Shown here piece after piece: positions 6,509-14,313 of a stretch of 21,434 bases of DNA. Every line of letters begins with the position of its first letter. Position 1 is the stretch's first letter. The stretch is taken from NCBI GenBank assembly GCA_934667105.1, contig CAKULG010000033.1, positions 1 through 21,434 on the forward strand, in the 5' to 3' direction. Source of the stretch: an uncultured Clostridia bacterium (GTDB taxonomy: Bacteria > Bacillota > Clostridia > Christensenellales > Aristaeellaceae). The position numbers were made by a program, and so were the translations under genes. Below the pieces are notes generated by a model. It was not told the origin of the DNA, ran no database searches, and saw only the letters and a program-made list of their open reading frames with translations.

Positions 6509-7324
6509 TCACGGCGCTCCCGGCGAAGCCTTTTTTCGAACGTCCCGGGGCGAAACGCCCGTGCTTTTTTTGAATGCAAAGGAAAAATACGCAGGCGAAG
6601 AAAAGCCGTATTCCTCCGAAACGCGGCTGGCCGTCTCCCCCGCTTCCAGGGCCTTGCGGGCCGCTTCCATTTTCAGGGCCATAAAATACTGCATCGCCCC
6701 GCACCCGGTGTATTGCAGAAACACGCGCTTCAGCGTGGCGGGGCTGGTATAGCAGCCCTCCGCCAGCCGGGAAACGCTGAGGCTTTCCCGCAGATGGCGG
6801 CGCATGAAATCCACCGCGTCCCGGTAAACCGCCGAATTGCCGCTGGGGCGCGTTTCCGGCAGGGCGGGCTCCCGCAATTGATGCGTCAGCAGCGCTTCCC
6901 AGAAAAGGCGCAGGGCGGCGGGCAGCGCCGCGCCGGGGGAAAGCACGCAATTTTTCCAGGGCAGCGCGTCCATTTCCCCAATCGCCAGCCGCGCCAGGCT
7001 CTGCCCCGCCCCATCCAGGGGCAAAACGCGGCCCGCCGCCTCGGGCGAAAGCCCCTGGGCGTAAAACATGGCCACGATCAATTCCGTGGTGCCGCTGGCA
7101 TATACGGCGCTGCGGTGAAAAACATGGGGCGCGGCCAGGTAAAATTCCCCCGGCCGCAGCGTCAGCACCCGGTTATCATAGGTAATCTCCATTTCGCCGC
7201 CGCAAACCAGGTTCACCTCCCAGCAGGCGTGGCGATGCCCGGCAAAGCGATAGGTGTTGTCGAAAAAATAATGATACAGCGCCTCAAAGCCCGCGATGGC
7301 AATCCCCGGTTCAAAGGTCTGCAC
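6509..7324 (-). CDS. AraC-family regulator with N-terminal cupin domain
   Basis: Regulator of 271 residues. The N-terminal half is a cupin ligand-sensing domain (HRHACWEVNLVCGGEMEITYDN, then LRPGEFYLAAPHVFHRS), and the C-terminal about 100 residues are an AraC-type double helix-turn-helix (SVSRLAEGCYTSPATLKRVF and VSEEYGFSSPAYFSFAFKK). The cupin domain typically binds a sugar in the cytosol. The frame is open up to an ATG at 7384, but that codon has no ribosome binding site and overlaps the divergent promoter. The GTG at 7324 (followed by QTFEPGIAI) has AAGGAAGGG 6 bases upstream, so it is chosen. The gene is divergent from the GH31-GH36 operon at 7448 and shares its -10 region, so control of that operon is the most likely role; control of the MDR gene downstream is also possible. 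Confidence 0.88.
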   Translation of the reverse strand: MQTFEPGIAIAGFEALYHYFFDNTYRFAGHRHACWEVNLVCGGEMEITYDNRVLTLRPGEFYLAAPHVFHRSAVYASGTTELIVAMFYAQGLSPEAAGRVLPLDGAGQSLARLAIGEMDALPWKNCVLSPGAALPAALRLFWEALLTHQLREPALPETRPSGNSAVYRDAVDFMRRHLRESLSVSRLAEGCYTSPATLKRVFLQYTGCGAMQYFMALKMEAARKALEAGETASRVSEEYGFSSPAYFSFAFKKSTGVSPRDVRKKASPGAP

Positions 7325-7383
7325 AGCGTTCCCTTCCTTTGCAAAAATGAGCCAATTTCGAAAGTTCGTCTTCCAATCGCCCA

Positions 7384-7432
7384 TTTACATGGGCATTTAT
7401 CTATATTATAATTATTTTGGAGCAAAAATCAA
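7384..7432. promoter_or_regulatory. overlapping divergent promoters (AraC regulator / GH31 operon)
   Basis: Plus strand: TTTACA (7384-7389), 17 bases, TATAAT (7407-7412), driving the GH31 gene from about 7419. Minus strand: TTGATT (7432-7427), 16 bases, TATAAT (7410-7405), driving the regulator with a leader of about 75 bases. The two -10 boxes overlap in the sequence ATTATAAT, so one polymerase should exclude the other. Confidence 0.75.
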
Positions 7433-7447
7433 GAAAGAAGGCGGCGT

Positions 7448-9007
7448 ATGCATTATTCCTTTCCCATTTTAAAGAACGAATACTGGTGGGGCGGCTCCAC
7501 TGGCAAGGCGCAATGCCCCCTGACGGCGGATTCCGAATATCAATTGGATCTGACCACCGCCATCAGCAATCAATCCATGCCCTTCTTCGTATCCAGCCAG
7601 GGACGGTATATTTGGAGCGAGCAGCCCTTCACCGCGCGCATCGAAAAGGGCGCTTTTGAATTGGAAGGCGAGGACATTCGGCTCTGCCAGCCGGGAACCA
7701 CCCTGCGGGAGGCCTATCTGGACGCCAGCCGCCGCTATTTCCCCTGCGATCAGAAGCGGCTGCCGGATAAATTTTTCCAAACGGCGCAATACAACACCTG
7801 GATGGAATTCACCTATTACCCCACCCAGGAAAAGGTGCTCGCGTTCGCCCGGGATTATCTGAACAACGGCTTCGCCCCCGGCATTTTCATCATCGACGAG
7901 GGCTGGCACGGCCGCTACGGCGATTGGGAATTTGATTTTTCCCGGTTTCCCGATCCCAAGAAAATGGTAGACGAATTGCACGAAATGGGCTTTACCGTGA
8001 TGCTGTGGGTGGTGCCCTATGTGTGCGCGGACGGGCCCAAATTCGTGCGCTCCCTGCGGCCGTTGGTGGGCACCGACCCTGAAATGGCCAAGCACCTCTA
8101 CATGCGCACCCCCCAGGGCGAGGTGGCGCTGGTAAGGTGGTGGAACGGCTTCAGCGCCGTGCTGGATATGGAAAACCCCTACGACGTGCAATTCCTGGAC
8201 GAGCAATTGCAGCGCCTGATGCGGGAATACGGCGTGGACGGCTTTAAATTCGACGGCGGCGCCGTCGGCCGCTATCTGCCGGAAAACGTAATCAACGGCG
8301 GCTTCGCGACGGATAAAACGGCCTTCCAGCTGAACCAGGCCTGGAATCGCTTCGGCACGCGCTATCCCTTTCATGAATACAAGGACACCTATAAGGGCGG
8401 CGGCCGCAACGTGATTCAGCGCCTGCGGGATAAGGGCCACCGCTGGGATGGCGACGGCATCAACGAGCTGATTCCCTGCGCCCTGGCCTGCGGCCTGATG
8501 GGGTATCCCTTCATCTGCCCGGATATGATCGGCGGCGGCGAATGGAGCTATAATTTCCTGCCCGGCTTCCACATCGACGAAGAGCTGTTCGTGCGCATGG
8601 CGCAATGCTCCGCCCTGTTTCCCATGATGCAGTTTTCCTGGGCCCCCTGGAAGGCGCTGCGCCCCGAAAACCTGGCCCTGTGCCAGCAGGCCGCCCAGCT
8701 GCATCAGCGGCTGGCCCCCGAAATTCTCGCCCTGGTGCGCCAGGCCGAGCAGACGGGCGAGCCCATTCTCCGTGCGCTGGAATATAACGATCCCCATCAG
8801 GGCTATGCGTGCGTCACCGATGAATTTATGCTGGGCGAAAATATCCTGGCGGCCCCTGTGGTGACGAAGGGCGCGCGGGAGCGCAGGGTGTATTTCCCGG
8901 CGGGTCAGTGGGAGGATGAAGAAGGCCGCCGCTATGCGGGCCATACCGCCCCCGTGCTCCCCGCGCCGCTGGAAAAGCTGCTATGGTTCCGGAAGATTGC
9001 TGAATAA
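7448..9007 (+). CDS. GH31-family glycoside hydrolase (short form)
   Basis: GH31 enzymes are retaining alpha-glycosidases (alpha-glucosidase, alpha-xylosidase, alpha-galactosidase and relatives). The 519-residue protein shows the barrel motifs in order: IFIIDEGWHGRYGDWEFD (146-163), MLWVVPYV (185-192), DGFKFDGG (264-271) with the predicted nucleophile Asp269, HRWDGDG (331-337) with predicted acid/base Asp336, PDMIGGGEW (358-366) and the C-terminal LGENILAAPVV (462-472). It is shorter than most GH31 enzymes (often 650-800) because the N-terminal mutarotase-like domain is reduced to about 110 residues. There is no signal peptide, so it acts on imported sugars. The ATG at 7448 follows AGAAAGAAGG. 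It shares an operon (28-base gap) with a raffinose-synthase-like GH36, which hints at alpha-galactosides, but the exact substrate cannot be read from the sequence. Confidence 0.9.
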   Translation: MHYSFPILKNEYWWGGSTGKAQCPLTADSEYQLDLTTAISNQSMPFFVSSQGRYIWSEQPFTARIEKGAFELEGEDIRLCQPGTTLREAYLDASRRYFPCDQKRLPDKFFQTAQYNTWMEFTYYPTQEKVLAFARDYLNNGFAPGIFIIDEGWHGRYGDWEFDFSRFPDPKKMVDELHEMGFTVMLWVVPYVCADGPKFVRSLRPLVGTDPEMAKHLYMRTPQGEVALVRWWNGFSAVLDMENPYDVQFLDEQLQRLMREYGVDGFKFDGGAVGRYLPENVINGGFATDKTAFQLNQAWNRFGTRYPFHEYKDTYKGGGRNVIQRLRDKGHRWDGDGINELIPCALACGLMGYPFICPDMIGGGEWSYNFLPGFHIDEELFVRMAQCSALFPMMQFSWAPWKALRPENLALCQQAAQLHQRLAPEILALVRQAEQTGEPILRALEYNDPHQGYACVTDEFMLGENILAAPVVTKGARERRVYFPAGQWEDEEGRRYAGHTAPVLPAPLEKLLWFRKIAE

Positions 9008-9035
9008 ATACGACAGGTTCAAGGAGGCACTTTCC

Positions 9036-10964
9036 ATGTTTGATTTGATTTTGCAGGAAAATGGGCGGCTGGCGCTGCTGCTGCCCGACGGGCGGCTGGA
9101 GGGCCTTTTCTGCCGGGCGAATTTGGAAGATCAGGGCGAAATTGATCTGCTGCCCGGCCAGCCCGAACGGACGGCGAACGAAGTGATCGTCCCCCTGCGC
9201 CAGGAGGCGGGCCGCGTCTCCGGCCGGCTGATTCTGCGCGCGCTCAATGATACCGCCGCCCTGTGGCTGGAGCTTTCCATCACCCAGGCCACCTTTGAGG
9301 CCATCGCCGCCTTCAACGCCCAGCACAGCGCCAGCCTGTATATTTCCGCTCTGCCTGGACAGAAGCGCCTGCTGGCCGATTATCTGGAAAAGGCCTGGTG
9401 GACCGCCCCCGCCTTTCCCACGCGGCTGGAGGACGTGCCGGAAAAAACGCAGATGCTGCTGGCCCAGACGGAAAACGCCCATGCGTTCATTCTGCCCTTG
9501 GTGTGCGATGGATTTAAAGCCGATCTTTCGGGCAACCCCCAGGGCTTGCGCCTGAGCGCGCATCTGAACCAATACGGCCTGGATCGCCTGAGCGGCCCTC
9601 TGGCGGCCTTCACCAGCGACGCGGATCCCTTCACGGCAGTGCAGAACGCCTTTGCCGACTGCGTGGAAGCGCATTTGATCCACACCCCCCCGAAAGCGGA
9701 AAAGCAGTACCCCGAAATGATGGAATACCTTGGCTGGTGCAGCTGGAACGCCTTTTACCGGGATGTAACGGCGGAGGGGCTGGAAAACAAGCTGAAGGAA
9801 TTCAAGGAAAAAAATCTGCCCATCCGCTGGATGATTATCGACGACGGATGGAGCAGCGTAAAGGATGAGCGGCTCACCGCCCTGACCGAAAACCAGAAGA
9901 AATTCCCCCAGGGGCTCAAGGGCTTTATCCGCCGGGCCCATGAGCAATATGGCGTCAGCGAGGTGGGCGTGTGGCACGCCTTTAACGCCTATTGGAACGG
10001 CGTGCATCCCGATTCGTCCCTGGCCCGAGAAATGGCCGCCTCTCTTTCCGAAACAAAAACGGGCCATCTGGTGCCCGGCTTCACCTTCCAGAAGGCCTTT
10101 AATTTCTATGACACCTGGCACCGGTATCTGCGCAATCAGGGGGTGGATTTCCTGAAGGTGGATAACCAGAGCAGTTGGGTTTTCTATCTGCGCAACAACG
10201 CCGCCTTCCAGGCCGCCCGCACCGCCCACGAGGCGCTGGAGGCCTCCGTGAAGCTGAATTTTCCCGGGCCGCTGATTAACTGCATGGGCATGGCCAACGA
10301 GGATGAATTCTTCCGCGAATATTCCGCCGTTTCCCGGAACAGCGACGATTTCTTCCCCGATCAGCAGGGCAGCTTTGTTCACCATCTGATGCAGAACGCC
10401 TATAACGCCGTTTTCCACGATCAATTGTTCATCTGCGATTACGATATGTGGTGGACGCAGCATGAATCCGCCGTGGTCAGCGGCGTGCTGCGCGCTATCA
10501 GCGGCGGCCCCATCTATATCAGCGACAAGGTGGGCGAAACGGACGCGGCCATGCTGACGCCCCTCATCGAAAAGGACGGCCGCATTCTGCGCTGCGATCA
10601 CGCGGCGATTCCCGCCCGGAGCTGTCTGTTTGAAAATGTGCCCGAGGAAAGCGGCGTGCTGAAGGTGACAAACCGCTGCGGCGCCAACGTGGTCACCGCG
10701 GCCTTTAATCTGGCCCCAGGCGAACGCTCCTGCCAGATTTCCCGAGAGGATACCGAATGCGAGCCCGGCGTGCGCTATCTGGCCTATCTGCATTTCGCCA
10801 AGCGCTACATTCCCTTCGACGCGCCTATTTCCTTGACGCTGCCCGAAAACGGCGTGGAGATCGTGAACCTGTACCCCATCGAAAACGGCCGGGCCCAGGT
10901 AGGCGACGAAAGCAAATACGTTTCCGTCGCCAGCCAGGACACGCATATTGTTACCGTAGAATAA
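9036..10964 (+). CDS. GH36 raffinose synthase/alpha-galactosidase-like protein
   Basis: The 642-residue product resembles the raffinose synthase/Sip1 branch of GH36, which holds plant galactosyltransferases and bacterial alpha-galactosidases. Motifs after an all-beta N-terminal domain: YLGWCSWNAFYRDV (231-244), RWMIIDDGWSS (264-274), DFLKVDNQ (371-378) with predicted nucleophile Asp376, and SRNSDDFFP (433-441) with predicted acid/base Asp437 or Asp438. The bacterial context suggests hydrolysis rather than synthesis of raffinose-type sugars. The ATG at 9036 is chosen because AAGGAGG (9021-9027) lies 8 bases before it; the open frame extends upstream into the GH31 gene but without a site. The lack of a signal peptide indicates a cytosolic enzyme. 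It is the second gene of the AraC-controlled operon starting at 7448. Confidence 0.88.
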   Translation: MFDLILQENGRLALLLPDGRLEGLFCRANLEDQGEIDLLPGQPERTANEVIVPLRQEAGRVSGRLILRALNDTAALWLELSITQATFEAIAAFNAQHSASLYISALPGQKRLLADYLEKAWWTAPAFPTRLEDVPEKTQMLLAQTENAHAFILPLVCDGFKADLSGNPQGLRLSAHLNQYGLDRLSGPLAAFTSDADPFTAVQNAFADCVEAHLIHTPPKAEKQYPEMMEYLGWCSWNAFYRDVTAEGLENKLKEFKEKNLPIRWMIIDDGWSSVKDERLTALTENQKKFPQGLKGFIRRAHEQYGVSEVGVWHAFNAYWNGVHPDSSLAREMAASLSETKTGHLVPGFTFQKAFNFYDTWHRYLRNQGVDFLKVDNQSSWVFYLRNNAAFQAARTAHEALEASVKLNFPGPLINCMGMANEDEFFREYSAVSRNSDDFFPDQQGSFVHHLMQNAYNAVFHDQLFICDYDMWWTQHESAVVSGVLRAISGGPIYISDKVGETDAAMLTPLIEKDGRILRCDHAAIPARSCLFENVPEESGVLKVTNRCGANVVTAAFNLAPGERSCQISREDTECEPGVRYLAYLHFAKRYIPFDAPISLTLPENGVEIVNLYPIENGRAQVGDESKYVSVASQDTHIVTVE

Positions 10965-10974
10965 TAACGAACGA

Positions 10975-11113
10975 ATGCGGGGGAACCGTTCTTTGAGCTG
11001 TCGCCCCGCGTCCTCGCAAAAGCGGGTCGCGGGTTTCGGGCGGCAATTTAAAAATTGCTCGCTCTTAGCCGCCCTAAAAAAGGGCGGCGCTCATCAGGAC
11101 GGTTCCCCCGCAT
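10975..11113. repeat. 139-bp multi-hairpin inverted repeat in convergent gap
   Basis: Perfect 15-bp arms (10975-10989 and 11099-11113, ATGCGGGGGAACCGT and its complement) enclose further hairpins. These are 11005-11033 (CCCGCG/CGCGGG plus an inner CTCGC-AAAA-GCGGG), 11043-11058 (GCAATT/AATTGC), and 11068-11088 (GCCGCCCT/AGGGCGGC). A third GGGCGGC at 11038-11044 can also pair with GCCGCCC at 11068-11074. The arms match the terminator stem at 5285-5329. It sits between two convergent genes and could end transcription from either side, though no strong T-run follows on either strand. It could also be a MITE-like or REP-like element; no target duplication is evident. Confidence 0.75.
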
Positions 11114-11131
11114 CGGAATTCGCTTCCGGCC

Positions 11132-11464
11132 TTAAAAAACCACCGTCAGCAGCATTTTGAAGCGTTCCTGGCCGAAAACGGCGTGAGGATGCCGGGCGGG
11201 CATCACAATGGTTTCCCCCGCCTGCAGGATATGGGGCACGCCGTCGATCGTGAACCGGCCCGTTCCCTCCAGCACCGTCACCATCGCGTCGCCGCCGGAT
11301 TCATGGGTGCTGATCTCCTCGCCCTTTTCAAAGGCGAAAAGCGTCAGGCTCACCGCGTTATTCTGCACCAGCGTTTTGCTGACCACCTGACCGGGCAAAT
11401 AATCGATTTCCTCCGTCAGGCGCAGCGCCTCGGCCTTTTTGATATTCTTCATTTTTCCTTCCAT
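11132..11464 (-). CDS. small cupin-domain protein
   Basis: A single-domain cupin of 110 residues. The beta-barrel motifs are visible: FEKGEEISTHESGGDAMVTV (a modified first cupin motif, with one His and Glu) and LQAGETIVMPARHPHAVFG (second motif with the metal-type histidines). Small cupins of this kind have various roles and the function is unknown. The ATG at 11464 has AAGGAGG 8 bases upstream; earlier in-frame starts lie inside the previous gene. It starts 14 bases after the stop of the DUF362-ferredoxin gene, so both form an operon, possibly with a shared redox or stress-related role. Confidence 0.85.
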   Translation of the reverse strand: MEGKMKNIKKAEALRLTEEIDYLPGQVVSKTLVQNNAVSLTLFAFEKGEEISTHESGGDAMVTVLEGTGRFTIDGVPHILQAGETIVMPARHPHAVFGQERFKMLLTVVF

Positions 11465-11478
11465 GGTTGGTTCCTCCT

Positions 11479-12678
11479 TTATTGTTTCGCCGTATCCCGG
11501 CATTGTGGGGTGTGACTTTCAAACAGGCGGCTGAAGGCGCTGCGATGCACGCTGATGGCCTTTTGCGGGCACATTTCCTGGCAGCAATAGCAGCGGATGC
11601 ACTTTCGATAATCGTAGCGCGCTTTTTTCCCCTTGCCCGCCTTCACCGCCTTACTCTCCACAGGGCACGCCTGCTGGCACAGGCCGCAGCCCACGCACAG
11701 GCGGCGGTTCACCCGGGGGCGATCCTGCAAAAAGGGCAACAGCGGCAGCAGCTTGGCCGTCAGGCCCTTTTTCATTTTGCCCCGAAACACGGAAAAATCC
11801 ATTTTCCCATAGCGGGCGGCCGCTTGCGCAGGGGTCATTTCCCCCTCCGGCGTAAGCACGGTAATCTGCGCGTCCTCCATTTGGCCCAGCCCCGCCAGGC
11901 TTCCCCGCAGACAGGTGGGCGCCAAAGCAGGCTCCAGCCCCACCAGGCGCGCGAACACGCTGTCCAGCGCCACAGGATCATCGGAAAACAGCAACACGCC
12001 CATGTGCACCGGCGTGCCCGAGGTGGGCCCGTTGCCTTCCATGGCCTCCACGCCGTCCAAAATATGCAGCCGGGGGCGCAGACAAGCGTTCAGATCGGCC
12101 AGCATATCCGCAAACACCTGAGAATCCGGAAAGCGGGCGTGGCCCATGGCCTTGTTGGGGCCCCAGATGCAGCCGTACATATTTTTCACAGCGCCGGTAA
12201 TGCGCTCCAGGGCGTGGGTTTTCATTTTCGGCAGATTAATAATCGCGTCCGCCTGACGCACGCCGTTGCAAAGATAAAAGCTCTGGCAAGCCCGTCCAGC
12301 CGGAAATTCCACCGGCGCGCCGCCGTGAAAATCCGCCAGGGGAATATTCCATTTCCGCGCCTCCGCCAGAATGCCGCTGCATTCCGCCGCCTTTTCCGGA
12401 GTGGCGGCAGGATTTCCGGGGCTGTCGCCATAGGAAAGGCGAGTATACCCCGCCTCCCGCATAAGCCGCGCCACGGCGGAAAAAACCGCGGGATGCGTGG
12501 TAACCGCCCGCTGAGGCAGCGCCTTGCCCAGCAAATTGGGCTTAAGCAGAATGCGCTCCTCCCGAGAAACAAACCGTTCTATACCGCCCAGCAGCGCCAC
12601 GCCCTGCCGCACGGCCTCGTCCACCCGCTCCTGCGCGTAATCCGCACAGGGCACGCAGGCCACCCGTGCCTTCTCCAT
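11479..12678 (-). CDS. DUF362 domain protein with C-terminal 2x[4Fe-4S] ferredoxin
   Basis: The 399-residue protein has an N-terminal DUF362 domain (LLKPNLLG at 44-51, YGDSPGN at 83-89, INLPKMKTH at 147-155, NMYGCIWGPNKAMGHA at 166-181) followed by a bacterial-type ferredoxin module. The clusters are CxxCxxCxxxCP at Cys328, 331, 334, 338 and at Cys360, 363, 366, 370. DUF362-ferredoxin proteins are common in strict anaerobes; their reaction is not established, but the two cubane clusters indicate electron transfer. The ATG at 12678 is chosen by the conserved start and a moderate AAGAGGCGG about 9 bases upstream; longer frames run through the promoter. The protein is cytosolic and co-transcribed with the small cupin. 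Confidence 0.9.
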   Translation of the reverse strand: MEKARVACVPCADYAQERVDEAVRQGVALLGGIERFVSREERILLKPNLLGKALPQRAVTTHPAVFSAVARLMREAGYTRLSYGDSPGNPAATPEKAAECSGILAEARKWNIPLADFHGGAPVEFPAGRACQSFYLCNGVRQADAIINLPKMKTHALERITGAVKNMYGCIWGPNKAMGHARFPDSQVFADMLADLNACLRPRLHILDGVEAMEGNGPTSGTPVHMGVLLFSDDPVALDSVFARLVGLEPALAPTCLRGSLAGLGQMEDAQITVLTPEGEMTPAQAAARYGKMDFSVFRGKMKKGLTAKLLPLLPFLQDRPRVNRRLCVGCGLCQQACPVESKAVKAGKGKKARYDYRKCIRCYCCQEMCPQKAISVHRSAFSRLFESHTPQCRDTAKQ

Positions 12679-12747
12679 GGCCGCACCGCCTCTTTTCTTT
12701 CCGTTTCCGGCCCGCGGAAAGCGCGCTTCCCGCTCGGCCGTTCTCCC

Positions 12748-12776
12748 AGTATACCGCATCCCGGCGCTTTTCTCAA
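12748..12776 (-). promoter_or_regulatory. promoter of the DUF362-cupin operon
   Basis: On the minus strand TTGAGA (12776-12771), 17 bases, TATACT (12753-12748). A near-consensus pair about 70 bases before the ATG. Confidence 0.75.
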
Positions 12777-12836
12777 TGGGGAAAAACCGCGCGCTTTGCG
12801 GCAGCGGGCAGCGAAAAGCATATTGGGGGAAAAAGA

Positions 12837-12866
12837 TTGACAAAACCGGAGAATTGCTGGTAAAAT
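12837..12866 (+). promoter_or_regulatory. promoter of the phosphoribosyltransferase gene
   Basis: TTGACA (12837-12842), 18 bases, TAAAAT (12861-12866). The predicted leader of about 40 bases is too short for a purine riboswitch, and none is visible. Confidence 0.78.
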
Positions 12867-12914
12867 AGGAAGTAATCTTCTTTCAGCGATTTCAATATAA
12901 AAGGAGCGATTTTC

Positions 12915-13475
12915 ATGGCCTCTACTTATCCGCTGCATGTGGCGGGGCTCACGCGCGAATTGCCGATTTGCCGCGTAAGCGACGAGCTGTATATCGGCGC
13001 CTTCGTGATTTTTGGCGATGTGGAGCTGACGGAATGCTGCGCCCGGGAGCTACTCAAACGCGCCCCGGAATACGACGTGCTGATTACCGCGGAATCCAAG
13101 GGCATCCCCCTGGCTTATGAAATGGCCCGGCAGGCGGGCGTGAACCGCTATCTCATCGCCCGGAAGGTTCCGAAGCTGTATATGAAGCAGGTGTTCTCCG
13201 TGCGGGTGAATTCCATCACCACCGCCAAGGAGCAAATGCTCTGCATCGATCAGGAGGACGCGGATTTCATGCGCGGCAAGCGGGTGCTTATCGTAGACGA
13301 TGTGATCTCTACCGGCGAATCCCTCAAGGCGGTGGAAACGCTGGTGGAGGAAGCGGGCGGCAACATCGTGGGCCGCATGGCGATTCTGGCTGAGGGTGAC
13401 GCCCAGGCGCGGAAGGATATTATCTATCTGGAAAAGCTGCCGCTGTTCAACGCGGACGGCACCGTCAAGGGCTAA
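12915..13475 (+). CDS. adenine phosphoribosyltransferase-like protein
   Basis: A type I phosphoribosyltransferase of 186 residues; enzymes of this group salvage purine bases by joining them to PRPP in the cytosol. The PRPP-binding loop RVLIVDDVISTGESLKAV is visible near residues 121-138. VLITAESKGIPLAYEMARQAG and the RKVPKLYMKQVFSV segment match Apt/Xpt-type proteins. Whether adenine, xanthine or another base is used cannot be settled by eye; this clostridial group is usually named as adenine phosphoribosyltransferase. The ATG at 12915 has AAAGGAG 8 bases upstream. It is a single-gene unit with a near-consensus promoter and a terminator at 13488-13526. Confidence 0.85.
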   Translation: MASTYPLHVAGLTRELPICRVSDELYIGAFVIFGDVELTECCARELLKRAPEYDVLITAESKGIPLAYEMARQAGVNRYLIARKVPKLYMKQVFSVRVNSITTAKEQMLCIDQEDADFMRGKRVLIVDDVISTGESLKAVETLVEEAGGNIVGRMAILAEGDAQARKDIIYLEKLPLFNADGTVKG

Positions 13476-13487
13476 AAAGCGCACATC

Positions 13488-13527
13488 AAAAAAGGCTACT
13501 CTCCCGCTGGGAAAGCGGCCTTTTTTT
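13488..13527 (+). terminator. intrinsic terminator after the phosphoribosyltransferase gene
   Basis: Outer stem AAAAAAGG (13488-13495) with CCTTTTTT (13519-13526), inner stem CCGCT (13504-13508) with AGCGG (13514-13518), ending in a run of seven T. The A/T symmetry could also let it act on the minus strand. Confidence 0.85.
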
Positions 13528-13605
13528 ATTGCGTTTAGCGCTGCGCGGGAATTTACCGTGCTTCGCAGGCGAAGAAGACGTAGGTTTTCTTTTAAAGCTT
13601 TACAC

Positions 13606-13631
13606 GCAAAAAACCACCTTTTCAGGTGGTT
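13606..13631 (-). terminator. intrinsic terminator of rpmB
   Basis: On the minus strand AACCACC (13631-13625), a 6-base loop, GGTGGTT (13618-13612), then TTTTTGC. It lies 20 bases after the rpmB stop. Confidence 0.85.
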
Positions 13632-13651
13632 CATTGCGGTGTGATAAAAGC

Positions 13652-13879
13652 TCAGGCCTCTTCGGTGACGCCTTCGCTCTGCTGCGTGGGCAGGGCGCGC
13701 TGCACATAACCGCTGCGCAGGCAACGGGTGCAGACGTTCAGGCGAACGGGACGGCCAGCCACCATCACGCGAACCTTCTGGACGTTGGGCGCCCAGGTAC
13801 GGCTGCTCTTGCGGTTGGAATGGCTCACATTGTGGCCCGTCATCAAACCCTTTTCACACACTTCACAGAACTTGCCCAT
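13652..13879 (-). CDS. rpmB: 50S ribosomal protein L28
   Basis: A 75-residue protein starting MGKFCEVCEKGLMTGHNVSHS, the classical L28 opening, followed by SNRKSSRTWAPNVQKVRV. It has two CxxC pairs (CEVC and CTRC), so it is the zinc-ribbon form. L28 is a structural protein of the large ribosomal subunit. The ATG at 13879 has GGAGGT 7 bases upstream. The short acidic C-terminal tail (SEGVTEEA) extends beyond the core. It is single-gene, convergent with the phosphoribosyltransferase, with its own promoter and terminator. Confidence 0.97.
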   Translation of the reverse strand: MGKFCEVCEKGLMTGHNVSHSNRKSSRTWAPNVQKVRVMVAGRPVRLNVCTRCLRSGYVQRALPTQQSEGVTEEA

Positions 13880-13960
13880 TGTAATTACCTCCCCCGGGGA
13901 ATTGCTCTTGTGGCGACGCGGCCTTGCGGCTACGATACATCCATGAATGACAGCCTGATT

Positions 13961-13989
13961 AGTATAGCACAGATATTCTAAAAAAGCAA
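13961..13989 (-). promoter_or_regulatory. rpmB promoter
   Basis: On the minus strand TTGCTT (13989-13984), 17 bases, TATACT (13966-13961) with TGTGC just before it (extended -10). Confidence 0.72.
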
Positions 13990-14313
13990 GCATTTTTTAA
14001 CAAGCGGATTCTTTCTGTTTTTTTCTAAATTCATGGAACGCATTTATGGCATCTCCCATCGCGCCTCGCAAGCTAAGCGTTTCCTTTTTATGGCGCCATA
14101 CCGCATTTTTTTGAAGCGACGTTTTCTTTGAGCCTTTGCAAGACAGATGTTGCAAATCAGTTTATGCGGACAAAAAACGAACGTAGATCAGCGCGTACTT
14201 TTGTTGTAATTTCTGCCTCGCGCGTAAAACCGCACTTTTGGCGTAAAATAGCAATTGACACACTGGAAAGGAATAAACATAATGAGTGCAAAAACAGGGA
14301 GGAAGCAACGAAA
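13990..14313. other. AT-richer intergenic region upstream of the GH36 alpha-galactosidase
   Basis: No gene is supported in these 324 bases; the open frame from 14128 has no ribosome binding site before 14314. Visible structures are the palindrome ATGGCGCCAT near 14089-14098, a 7-bp hairpin TTTGCAA/TTGCAAA (14135-14141 with 14150-14156), and two copies of GCGTAAAA (14222-14229 and 14241-14248, starts 19 bases apart) immediately upstream of the -35 box. The latter could be tandem activator sites of the AraC type. Confidence 0.5.
14255..14283 (+). promoter_or_regulatory. promoter of the GH36 alpha-galactosidase gene
   Basis: TTGACA (14255-14260), 17 bases, CATAAT (14278-14283). Close to consensus, about 30 bases before the ATG. 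Confidence 0.75.

Noticed and set aside
8826..10946. 706-codon open frame antisense to the GH36 gene (and similar long antisense frames at 317-1912, 2070-3293, 7469-8944 and 11467-12840)
   Set aside because: These mirror true genes with clear family motifs; in GC-rich coding DNA the antisense frame is often stop-free. No start sites or domains were recognised in them.
11030..11100. Hammerhead-ribozyme-like CTGATGAG and CGAAAC on the minus strand inside the 139-bp inverted repeat
   Set aside because: The segment between the two motifs does not form a closing stem II next to GAAA, and no cleavage triplet follows the third stem. The match is likely chance.
12867..12914. Purine riboswitch ahead of the phosphoribosyltransferase gene
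   Set aside because: The leader after the predicted start is about 40 bases, too short, and has no aptamer-like pairing.
14128..14313. Longer N-terminus for the GH36 alpha-galactosidase
   Set aside because: The added 62 residues have no family similarity, contain the promoter, and lack a ribosome binding site at the earlier start.
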